Source: Nitrospirillum sp034653275 (GTDB lineage Bacteria > Pseudomonadota > Alphaproteobacteria > Azospirillales > Azospirillaceae). Taken from it: a stretch of DNA of 64,000 bases. Where the stretch lies: the NCBI RefSeq assembly GCF_034653275.1, contig NZ_JAYEES010000004.1:1612001-1676000 (forward strand). Reading direction: 5' to 3'. Under the pieces are notes generated by a model, which was given only the letters and a program-made list of their open reading frames with translations, was not told where the DNA came from and searched no databases. The translations under genes were made by a program, and so were the position numbers. Of this stretch, positions 18,524-25,708 are shown in pieces. The first letter of the stretch is position 1. Every line of letters starts with the position of its first letter.

Positions 18524-18598
18524 GCAATTGAGCGTCACATCTGCAACATCGAGGCAGATGCAATTGCACTCTAGCAATTGGCAGCCTGACTAGCAATC
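18524..18598. promoter_or_regulatory. Operator array of GCAATTG repeats between XRE and the Ubl operon
   Basis: GCAATTG occurs at 18524-18530, 18560-18567 (as the palindrome GCAATTGC) and 18574-18580, with a partial copy (GCAATC) at 18593-18598 close to the ribosome site AGAGGA. CTAGCAAT is also repeated at 18571 and 18590, 19 bases apart. Such clustering in a divergent promoter fits binding sites of the XRE regulator. Confidence 0.6.
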
Positions 18599-18611
18599 AG
18601 AGGATAAGCCC

Positions 18612-19526
18612 ATGGCCTATGCCGATTCGACTACCATCGATGAAATTGACGTTGAGATCTGGGCCAAAGGTGACCGGACCCGGCACAAACCGTCTGTGAA
18701 GCACTATAAGGTCCGCATCGACGACGAGCGATTCGTGATCGACGATCCGCTCGTCACCGGGCGCCAGCTCCTCGAACTGGCGGCCAAGTTTCCGCCCGAG
18801 GAGTTCCTCCTCCTGCAGCGGCTCGCCAACGGTATGCTGAAGGAGATCCGGCTCGATGAGCAAGTGGACCTACGGGCGCCCGGCCTCGAACGCTTCCACA
18901 CCTTCAGGACCGACCGCGCCTTCTTCTTCATGCTGGATGGCCGCCGCTTCGAGTGGGGTGCGCCCTTCATCACGGGACAGAAGTTGAAGGAACTCGCGGG
19001 CGTTGACCCGACGACCTTCGACGTCTGGCAGGAATTGCACGATGCCGAGGATCGCCTGGTCGGCGACGAGGACGAAGCGGATCTCACTACGGCGGGCGTC
19101 GAGCGCTTCTTCACGGGCAAGAAGACTACGACGGAAGGCAGTGGCCCGACCTTCCTCCCACTCGCTGACCGCAAGTACCTCGAATCGAAGAAATATGTCT
19201 TTGAGGAGGTGACGCAGGGCAGCGAGCGGGGCGTGATCTTCCGGGACATGCGGATGCCGCAGGACCGCTTCGACGCTGACAAGGCCGACGTGCTGGTCAT
19301 GCTCCCTCCCGGCTATCCCGATCTCGCGCCCGACATGTTCTATCTGCTCCCCTGGGTCCGATTGGTCGGTGTTAACCGGTACCCGACGAGGGCGGACGTG
19401 TCGCACATCTTCCTCGGCCAGGACTGGCAGCGCTGGTCCCGGCACAATTACGAATGGCGCCCCGGCATTGACGGCATCTGGACGATGCTGAAGCGGGTCG
19501 AGTGCGCCCTGGAGGTGGCAGCGTGA
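18612..19526 (+). CDS. Double ubiquitin-like domain fused to an E2-like domain
   Basis: 304 aa. Two multi-ubiquitin-type beta-grasp domains occupy about residues 29-99 (HYKVRIDDERFVIDDPLVTG, LLELAAKFPPEEFLL) and 103-169 (FFFMLDGRRFEWGAPFITGQ, ELAGVDPTTFDVW). Residues about 180-304 match prokaryotic E2 family E proteins (VLVMLPPGYPDLAPDMFYLL, then GQDWQRWSRHNYEWRPGID). The only cysteine in the whole protein is C298, close to the C-terminus, so a classical E2 catalytic Cys is not evident. No terminal Gly-Gly is present; the Ubl units are internal. First gene of an operon with JAB-E1 and DUF6527 proteins, overlapping the next gene by GTGA. Probably part of an anti-phage Ubl-conjugation system. 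Start has AGAGGA seven bases upstream. Confidence 0.85.
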   Translation: MAYADSTTIDEIDVEIWAKGDRTRHKPSVKHYKVRIDDERFVIDDPLVTGRQLLELAAKFPPEEFLLLQRLANGMLKEIRLDEQVDLRAPGLERFHTFRTDRAFFFMLDGRRFEWGAPFITGQKLKELAGVDPTTFDVWQELHDAEDRLVGDEDEADLTTAGVERFFTGKKTTTEGSGPTFLPLADRKYLESKKYVFEEVTQGSERGVIFRDMRMPQDRFDADKADVLVMLPPGYPDLAPDMFYLLPWVRLVGVNRYPTRADVSHIFLGQDWQRWSRHNYEWRPGIDGIWTMLKRVECALEVAA

Positions 19527-20938
19527 CCACCTTCAGCTTCATTTTGCAGGAGAGCCACCACGAAGAACTGACCGCCCTTCTCGACTCGCCCGACGGCGTC
19601 GAGCGGGCGGCCTACCTGTTGTGCGGGGAAGTCGCCATTACAACCGATCCGTGGGATCGCCGTGCCCACCGAAAGTTCCTGTCCCATGAGATCATCCGCA
19701 TCTCGGATGAAGAAGTCGTCTCGACGTCGAGGGTGCACATCACCTGGAGCACGGCGTCCTTCGTGCGTGCCCTCCGACGCGCCCAGCAGGAGGGTCTCGT
19801 CCTCGCCGTCATCCATTCCCACCCCGGCGGTAAGGCTCAGTTCTCCGAGCAAGATGACGCTAACGAGGCCGACCTGTGGCAACTCGCACGGAACCGGAAC
19901 GGCGACGACACTGCCCTGATCAGTATCGTTACCGATGGCCGGGGCGGAATGGCCGGGAGGGTGTGGCTGGATCGCACGGCATGGGAACCTTTCCGGATGA
20001 TCCGTACCGTCGGCAATCGAGTTTCCCTACTCTATCCTGACCGCGGCTATGGAAGCGTATCCGAGGTATTCCAGCGTCAGGTGCTCGCCTTTGGAGCAGC
20101 GCTCGGCCAGGACCTCTCTCAGTTGCGTGTCGGCATTGTCGGCTGCGGCGGCACAGGGAGCGCCACGGCCATGTTGCTAGCACGGCTTGGCGTCGGCCAA
20201 ATTGCCCTGTTCGACGATGATATCGTCGAACGCACCAATCTCAACCGCCTGCATGGTGCGCGGCAGTCGGACGCGGACGCTATGAGGGCCAAGGTAGAGG
20301 TGGTTGCCCGGGAGATTGCGGCCCTTGGACTCGGTATCCGGGCGCTTCCGTTCAAGGCATGGATTGGCGATCCATCCTGCCGTGATGCGCTCAAGTCCTG
20401 CGACGTTGTCTTCGGATGCACCGACGATCACGACGGTCGCACCCTCCTAAACCGCTTTGCCTACTTCTATCTGGTACCCGTCATCGACATGGGACTGGCA
20501 ATTGAGGTGGGGAAGGAGGAACCGCCCCGTATCCTTGCTCTGGACGGGAGGGTAACGGTCTTACTGCCCGGTCATACGTGCCTGCTGTGCCGGAGCGTCA
20601 TTGACCCTTCCGTTGCCCGGGCAGAAGCCCTTCGCCGTATGAATCCGGCAGAGTACGAACGCCAGAAGCGCGAGGCTTACGTGGCCGGAGAGGGCAATCC
20701 TGCACCCGCCGTGGTCACCTTCACCACCGAGGTCGCCCTGATGGCGGTTAATGAGCTTGTTCACCGCATGCAGGGCTTCCGCGGGCCGAACGGCGCTACC
20801 GCCAACCGCGTCCGCAAGTTCCACCTTTGCGAAGACAGACGGCCGGGGGCAAAGGTGAATGAGCACTGCCCGGTTTGCATCTCCAAGACTTACTGGGGTC
20901 GCGGCGATGTCGAACCCTTCCTCGACAGGGTGGGGTGA
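19523..20938 (+). CDS. JAB deubiquitinase-like protease fused to an E1 (ThiF) activating enzyme
   Basis: 471 aa from a GTG with GGAGG seven bases upstream, overlapping the previous stop. The N-terminal JAB domain has the JAMM signature intact: E36, H98 and H100 in VIHSHPGG, S108 and D111. The C-terminal E1-like domain has the nucleotide loop GIVGCGGTGS (about 204-213), DDDIVERTNLNRL and FGCTDDHDGR, plus two CxxC pairs (353/356 and 449/452) that probably hold a structural zinc. A separate catalytic Cys is not obvious. It should adenylate a Ubl tail and, through JAB, process or remove Ubl modifications. Followed by the DUF6527 gene with a TGATG overlap. Fusion of JAB and E1 is known in bacterial Ubl operons. 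Confidence 0.9.
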   Translation: MTTFSFILQESHHEELTALLDSPDGVERAAYLLCGEVAITTDPWDRRAHRKFLSHEIIRISDEEVVSTSRVHITWSTASFVRALRRAQQEGLVLAVIHSHPGGKAQFSEQDDANEADLWQLARNRNGDDTALISIVTDGRGGMAGRVWLDRTAWEPFRMIRTVGNRVSLLYPDRGYGSVSEVFQRQVLAFGAALGQDLSQLRVGIVGCGGTGSATAMLLARLGVGQIALFDDDIVERTNLNRLHGARQSDADAMRAKVEVVAREIAALGLGIRALPFKAWIGDPSCRDALKSCDVVFGCTDDHDGRTLLNRFAYFYLVPVIDMGLAIEVGKEEPPRILALDGRVTVLLPGHTCLLCRSVIDPSVARAEALRRMNPAEYERQKREAYVAGEGNPAPAVVTFTTEVALMAVNELVHRMQGFRGPNGATANRVRKFHLCEDRRPGAKVNEHCPVCISKTYWGRGDVEPFLDRVG

Positions 20939-21288
20939 TGGCGATGATCGTGGACTTTATTCGGCTTTTCCTGGTCGCACTCGGCTTTATCGAACGCCCG
21001 GCCCTCGTCGCGGCCACGGTGCCGCAACATCCCGGTCCAGCAGAGTTTGTGGACGGACGGTTGCTCGTAGTCACCAACGGCGCCTTACAGAAATGGGCCT
21101 GCTTCCGGTGCCCGTGCGGCTGCGGCGAACGGGTGTTGTTGTCCCTTGCGGAAAACCGGAGGCCTCGGTGGTCTGTGAGCGTCGACTGGTTGGGACGCCC
21201 GACTCTGTCCCCATCCATAAATCGCCTTGATGGCTGCCGGTCGCACTTCTGGGTCCGGCGCGGCCGGATAGAGTGGTGTCGGGCCTAG
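20938..21288 (+). CDS. DUF6527-family Cys-rich protein of the Ubl operon
   Basis: 116 aa. A hydrophobic N-terminus (VDFIRLFLVALGFIERP) precedes the conserved core: WACFRCPCGCGERVLLSL, RPRWSVSVDWLGRPTLSPSI and CRSHFWVRRGRIEWC. The clustered cysteines, together with the later Cys and His, suggest a zinc treble-clef, and DUF6527 proteins recur next to bacterial ubiquitin-like E1/E2/JAB genes, where a RING-like or accessory role has been proposed. Start codon overlaps the JAB-E1 stop. Function is not established; association with the operon is the strongest evidence. Confidence 0.8.
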   Translation: MAMIVDFIRLFLVALGFIERPALVAATVPQHPGPAEFVDGRLLVVTNGALQKWACFRCPCGCGERVLLSLAENRRPRWSVSVDWLGRPTLSPSINRLDGCRSHFWVRRGRIEWCRA

Positions 21289-21332
21289 AACCGTTTATTT
21301 CAATTCTACAAACAACCTAGTCGGAGCCTCAA

Positions 21333-22205
21333 ATGGGTCGCTTCACGGTCGAGGACCTCGTCAGCGTATTGGCGGGCCTTTGCGATGGGGCGCGCAGACG
21401 AGATCGAAAAGGTTTCAACAAAAGTGACACTATGGAGGGTCACCGCCTCGACGCGATGAACCAGGCCGGCATAGCGTGGGGTGACGTAGAGATCGCGAAA
21501 GGCCGTGAGTTCGTGAGACGGTATGCAGTCCAATTGTCACGCTACTATACACGCGACCAGGCAAAGCTGCTGAATCTCGAACGCCTATTCCGGGACTCCC
21601 GTGCTATCGACCTGAAGGTTTCCCCGGTCGTCACGGCACGGCCATTTAGGTATGCGTCGTTGTCAACTGAACGCTCCAACGTCCTTATTAACGTCAGTGA
21701 ATACGACCAAAAGCTCAGTGATGCCATTAAGCTGAAGCTGCGGAGCCTGGCGCATGGAGAGCGCCGCGTCTCGAATCCCTTCTACAATAAGAAGCGCAGC
21801 CGTTGGGAGATCCCCTACAACGGAACCACGAGACCCGTCATCTTGGCCATCTTGCGGGAGCACGATTATATTTGGGACCGGGAAATCGACTGCCCCCTGG
21901 ACGCTGAACTCGACGCGCTTCTACAGCATGCTCGCGCTGCGTTCCTGGCTGAAGTCTCCATATCTGAATTTGCTCGACAGCCAACGATGTGCGTCGTCTT
22001 CGATACTGACGGTCCTGTGAAGGCGTTTATCAGCGAATTGAAGCGCCTGATCCAGGCTACTGACCGGACCTACGATCCGGACGATCAAATTTGGTGCGTC
22101 CGCTATACGCAGGAGACCGCCCCCGTCGTGGCCCGGATCATTGATCGGTTTGGCTTTGCCATTACCGCCGATCTCCAGCAAGAGCTCCAAAATACCACAG
22201 CATAA
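21333..22205 (+). CDS. Uncharacterised protein downstream of the Ubl operon, with an internal repeat
   Basis: 290 aa, 45 bases after the DUF6527 gene on the same strand, with GGAG seven bases before the ATG, so it may be the fourth gene of the operon. Two stretches share a pattern of an aromatic turn, a beta strand and a helix: NPFYNKKRSRWEIPYNGTTR..AILREHDY near residue 150 and TYDPDDQIWCVRYTQETAPV..IIDRFGF near 250. This resembles the HARP-type fold of SMARCAL1-like proteins, but similarity is weak. No nuclease, protease or membrane motif is seen. It could be an effector or target-recognition subunit; I do not recognise the family. Confidence 0.6.
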   Translation: MGRFTVEDLVSVLAGLCDGARRRDRKGFNKSDTMEGHRLDAMNQAGIAWGDVEIAKGREFVRRYAVQLSRYYTRDQAKLLNLERLFRDSRAIDLKVSPVVTARPFRYASLSTERSNVLINVSEYDQKLSDAIKLKLRSLAHGERRVSNPFYNKKRSRWEIPYNGTTRPVILAILREHDYIWDREIDCPLDAELDALLQHARAAFLAEVSISEFARQPTMCVVFDTDGPVKAFISELKRLIQATDRTYDPDDQIWCVRYTQETAPVVARIIDRFGFAITADLQQELQNTTA

Positions 22206-22407
22206 CCGGAAGTCGCGCGCAGATCGGATAGCGCCAGAATTGGCCTCGGTCCCATCGCTTGCGAGGTTGAGCTGCCGGCCAGTGTGCGGCTGGGGATCAC
22301 CGACGATTGACGCCGTCACGATCTCCCGCTTCAGCGCCTCACTCCACGTCCGACGTCGGCACTTGCCAACTATCGTGTCCATTATCCCGTTCGTGGACAC
22401 TTCTGAG

Positions 22408-22677
22408 TTACTGGCGCGGAGGCCCACCCCCGACGGACTTTAACCAGTTGAACTGACTCAGGAACGCCCCCGGCTCACACCGTAGGGCGACGCAATATCG
22501 AACGAAATCCAGGACATCCAAGAGGACATCCAGGCGCTCGTATCGGGAGATCAGCGATTGCGTTGTGCCCATGCGGTCGGCGACGTCAACCTGGGTGAGT
22601 CCCCGGCGCTTCCGCTCAGCGACCAGCGCTTTAACGACAGCTGCGTAGTCCGGGTCAAAACGGTCCTTGTTCGCCAA
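22408..22677 (-). CDS. XRE-family transcriptional regulator, probable TTG start
   Basis: 89 aa. DPDYAAVVKALVAERKRRGL then TQVDVADRMGTTQSLISRYE is a classic XRE helix-turn-helix; the tail LDVLDFVRYCVALRCEPG matches small phage-type regulators. The frame is open further upstream to 22806, but GGGGAG seven bases before the TTG at 22677 and the family length favour this start. A 9-base inverted repeat (TAGACACAA/TTGTGTCTA) lies just upstream and is a likely operator. Target genes are unknown; the divergent gene begins at 23019. Confidence 0.75.
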   Translation of the reverse strand: MANKDRFDPDYAAVVKALVAERKRRGLTQVDVADRMGTTQSLISRYERLDVLLDVLDFVRYCVALRCEPGAFLSQFNWLKSVGGGPPRQ

Positions 22678-22739
22678 GCCAAACTCCCCCTGGGCCTGGA
22701 CAGGGCGTAGCCTACTCCCTTGAAAATGCATGATGTACA

Positions 22740-22798
22740 TAGACACAATATGCCTTCTATCGGTGCGGCCGGTTGTCAGAATATGCATGTTGTGTCTA
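22740..22798. promoter_or_regulatory. Inverted repeat, probable operator of the XRE regulator
   Basis: TAGACACAA at 22740-22748 is a perfect reverse complement of TTGTGTCTA at 22790-22798. The flanking bases extend the similarity imperfectly. Located upstream of the XRE gene on the minus strand and ahead of the plus-strand membrane protein gene. Confidence 0.5.
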
Positions 22799-23018
22799 TT
22801 TTGCACTTAGGACAGCCACGTTGATAACTGAATCGGCAAACTGCCGTGAAATCACGCCGCCCGCTGGGGGCCGCCCGGAGAACGCAGCAGTTATTGATGT
22901 GGCTGTCCTTAGCTGCCTGGCGGTCTCTGGGACACCGCGTGCCGGTATCCTCCGACGCCGGGCGAAGAACCTCTAAGCGCACCGGGAGCACCCCGGGGCC
23001 TCTCCGTTGGAGCCGGGC

Positions 23019-23582
23019 ATGTCCTTCACCTCTCCTCCCCCTGAAGACCGGCTGACCACCTTGGGCAGCAACCCGCTCACGACCTGCGGTTGGATGTTGG
23101 GCGGGTCGATCCTCGCCATGCTGGCCGGACCTTCGCTTGGAGGCTTCGGCGGCCTCCTCTTCCTCGGTGGGCTGTTCATGGCGGCGGCATCGCTCTGGTG
23201 CGGTCTCCGCGCGATGTTCGGCACCCAATTCTACAAGGTCGCCCACCAACTGGTCGCGACGGGTCAGTTCACCCCCACCTGGATCTATCGATCGTTCATG
23301 TGCGCCGGCGGCGGCATTCTCATGGTGGATGAGCCTGGCCAGCGCGTTCACCTGGGGGGCGACACGTTCGGATTCGCTGATATCAAACAGGTCACCTACA
23401 CCTCGTTCGTCGGGTCCGGTGCCCCATCGGACGGAGAAGTCTCGATCGTCCGGAGCAGCGGCACGAGCCCAGTCCGTGTGCTGCGCATTCCGCGGGCCGA
23501 CGTGGCGCAGGTGGCCCATAGGCTGGCCAACTGCATCGGCGGCGTCGAAGCCACCATTGTTCCGCATCACAGGCAGGCATAA
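23019..23582 (+). CDS. Predicted membrane protein of unknown function
   Basis: 187 aa. ATG at 23019 has GGAG six bases upstream. After a short polar start come two hydrophobic stretches rich in Gly and Leu (CGWMLGGSILAMLAGPSLGG and GLLFLGGLFMAAASLWCGL, about residues 23-62), probably a helical hairpin in the inner membrane. The soluble C-terminal 110 residues are beta-rich (GGGILMVDEPGQRVHL, FADIKQVTYTSF, VRVLRIPRADVAQVAHRL), like a PH-type domain. No family recognised. Isolated between the XRE gene and a broken exonuclease. Confidence 0.6.
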   Translation: MSFTSPPPEDRLTTLGSNPLTTCGWMLGGSILAMLAGPSLGGFGGLLFLGGLFMAAASLWCGLRAMFGTQFYKVAHQLVATGQFTPTWIYRSFMCAGGGILMVDEPGQRVHLGGDTFGFADIKQVTYTSFVGSGAPSDGEVSIVRSSGTSPVRVLRIPRADVAQVAHRLANCIGGVEATIVPHHRQA

Positions 23583-23688
23583 CACCCTCGACACCTCGCA
23601 AGGTTCTGTCTTGCCGGCCGGCGCCGTGGGGCGGACAGGGCCAGGGATTTTGGGATTGCGGTGAACCTCTCAGCCAATGGCGCCGGTC

Positions 23689-23835
23689 ATGATCGCCTTT
23701 CTTGATTTCGAGGCGTCCAGTCTCAATCAGGGCAGCTACGCCATTGAGGTTGGCTGGGCAACGCCGGGGCAACAGGACAGTGAGAGCTACCTGCCCCCCG
23801 ATTGGGCGACTGGGACCCGGCGGCGGGGGGCGCGC
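23689..23835 (+). pseudogene. Fragment of a DEDDh 3'-5' exonuclease
   Basis: The opening MIAFLDFEASSLNQGSYAIE, with the Asp-Phe-Glu of exonuclease motif I, followed by VGWATP and SYLPPDW, is the beginning of small RNase-T-like exonucleases. After about 45 residues the frame is lost; DWDPAA, which family members have next, appears in another frame. The rest of the gene is absent. It is a remnant, probably truncated by the insertion or deletion that brought in the following AT-rich stretch and the Tn7-like genes. Confidence 0.5.
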
Positions 23836-24901
23836 GACAGCGGCAGGAACCTTTGCGGCGCTATTCTAGGATAAAGGCCACATATTTTCCGGCTCCCGTG
23901 GCATCGATAATAATCGGATTGAGGCGAATGCTCCTGAGCACTCGAATCCGCCGGGAGGGTGGATATCGCTTTGAACTTCCTCCTCTAAAAAAATGCTCTG
24001 CGGCGAGACTGAGGCCTAACGATCGATATCCATCGGATGATATTTTTCTGTTTATTATCAGTGCCTTACCTTTACCCCAATGCCCGGGCTGTTTTCGGAG
24101 CGAAGTTTGAGATCCAGGCTGGGATGGCCAGAAACTCACTATATTTCAATACAATAACTGTCGCACACAACACACCCGAGCGAGAGAACAATCTAAGCCA
24201 CAAAAATCGGTTTGAGAATTACACAGAGATAGGATTTTCTACTTACAAATTGGTAGTTTGCTCCGGCATTTATCCAGATTATGCGTGGACAGGCTTTCGC
24301 CATACCATATATATTGCCAAAGCGAGTCGTCACTCGACCGTGAGCCGTTTACGGCTCACATCGTAAAATCCAATCAGATAGACAATGAACATGACTTCAT
24401 AGGCTAAAGCCCAAAATGCAAGTGCCCCGCCGCAAGCGGCGAGGCACTCTGTGAGACGTCAGGGCTGACTCCCCTACGTTTCGTCGCGGCGGGCATCTCA
24501 GAACCACACGCAAAGTCAAGCTAACGCAATACTGGGCAAAGATCCAGTGTTTTGTGCGATGGCGATTTATTGCCGTGTCTCTGTCCGTCGCTCCCTTAAC
24601 ATAAAAGGAGCGGACGCTTTCTCATGGTCAGATTTTTGCTTGATATGATGGCCGGCCGGCATGTCGCGACCCGCCATTTACTCTGCCTGACTAATGCGGG
24701 CATCAAGCCGGCACGCTTTTCTTTTGAAGTCAGGGGTTCTGCCAGCACAAGGTAGCGCTCCAACAACGCCGCAAGGCTGACAACTCCATAATTTTGCACT
24801 CATAAGAGATTGGATACCGCTCGACCCAGTCGCAGCGAACGCCTTCTCACGCCCAACTTCAGTCAATCCAGGCCGCAATAGCGCCCGGAAGGAGCGGACT
24901 T
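23836..24901. other. AT-rich intergenic region upstream of tnsA; probable end of the Tn7-like element
   Basis: About 1065 bases, clearly lower GC than either side. A 109-codon frame at 24037-24366 has no ribosome site and no recognisable family, so I do not call it. By analogy with Tn7, the transposon end next to tnsA with TnsB binding sites should lie here, but I could not define a TGT terminus or a convincing repeat series. A GC-rich hairpin is at 24422-24447. Confidence 0.45.
24422..24447. terminator. GC-rich hairpin without a T run
   Basis: GTGCCCCGCCG and CGGCGAGGCAC pair around CAAG with one mismatch. No T run follows in either direction, so it may be a weak terminator or a structural element of the transposon end. 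Confidence 0.3.
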
Positions 24902-25708
24902 ATGTCTGAACGCATCATCGCCCAGCACCTCCATGCCCGCCGGCGAGGAGCCCCGACATCAACTGAGCCACTACCTGTATCCCCCAGCTATTTGGTTCCG
25001 GACCAAGCCGCTGGCGATCTTTGCAGCCTTTGGTCGCCACCGGCGCCGAGCACAGCAAGCCGGCTCCCTCCGGCGCGATCACGGGGTATCTCCCGTGCGG
25101 CCATAGTCGACCAAACCAGCCATAGGGTGATCGTCTGCGAGAGCGCCCTGGAACTAGAGTGCGCGAAGATCCTCCTGACCGACCCACGGGTGAAGCATGT
25201 CCAGGACCAGCCCCCATCGGTCACCTACGTTCGACCCGACGGCACCCACCATCGCCACACGTTCGACTTCCTGGCCACGCTCACCGATGGCCAGAGGGTC
25301 GCCATCGCCGTAAAGCCCGCCGCGAAGATCGAAAGCAGCGGCATCCAAAAAACCGTGGCGCTCATAGAACAGCAGTCCAAGGGCGCTCTTGCTGATCGCT
25401 TCATCGTCAGGACGGAACAGCATCTGACCCGTGATCGGGCGTTTAACGCGTCGTGGCTCTTGCGTGCCCGCCGCAGCCGAAACGCCGCCGACGTTCACCG
25501 GATGCGGCACACGGTAAGTGGCATTCGGGGCAGCATCTCTATGGGCGACTTGGTCAGATTCTCCGGACTCGGCGCCCGGGGATGGGATGCGCTGGTTCAC
25601 CTCATTGATGAAGGCACGGTGGAACTCGTTCGCCTGGTTCGCTTCAGCGATACCGCTCTGGTGCGACACCACCCGACGAAGCGTATTCAGGAAGCAGCCA
25701 ATGCCTGA
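24902..25708 (+). CDS. tnsA: TnsA-like transposon endonuclease with an altered active site
   Basis: 268 aa. TnsA cuts the non-transferred strand at transposon ends so that the element moves by cut-and-paste. The nuclease core spans about 70-150: ESALELECAKILL (acidic helix), HTFDFLATL (D122) and VAIAVKPAAKI (K138). The position two before the Lys, normally Glu or Gln, is Ala136, so one metal-binding residue appears missing. The C-terminal half (ISMGDLVRFSGLG) resembles the winged-helix TnsA C-domain that contacts TnsC. Start ATG has AAGGAG seven bases upstream. The stop overlaps the tnsB start by eight bases. First of four transposition genes transcribed together. Confidence 0.85.
   Translation: MSERIIAQHLHARRRGAPTSTEPLPVSPSYLVPDQAAGDLCSLWSPPAPSTASRLPPARSRGISRAAIVDQTSHRVIVCESALELECAKILLTDPRVKHVQDQPPSVTYVRPDGTHHRHTFDFLATLTDGQRVAIAVKPAAKIESSGIQKTVALIEQQSKGALADRFIVRTEQHLTRDRAFNASWLLRARRSRNAADVHRMRHTVSGIRGSISMGDLVRFSGLGARGWDALVHLIDEGTVELVRLVRFSDTALVRHHPTKRIQEAANA

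Noticed and set aside
24037..24366. 109-codon open frame in the AT-rich gap before tnsA
   Set aside because: No ribosome binding site, irregular composition and no recognisable motif; long frames are rarer in AT-rich DNA but this one shows no codon bias.
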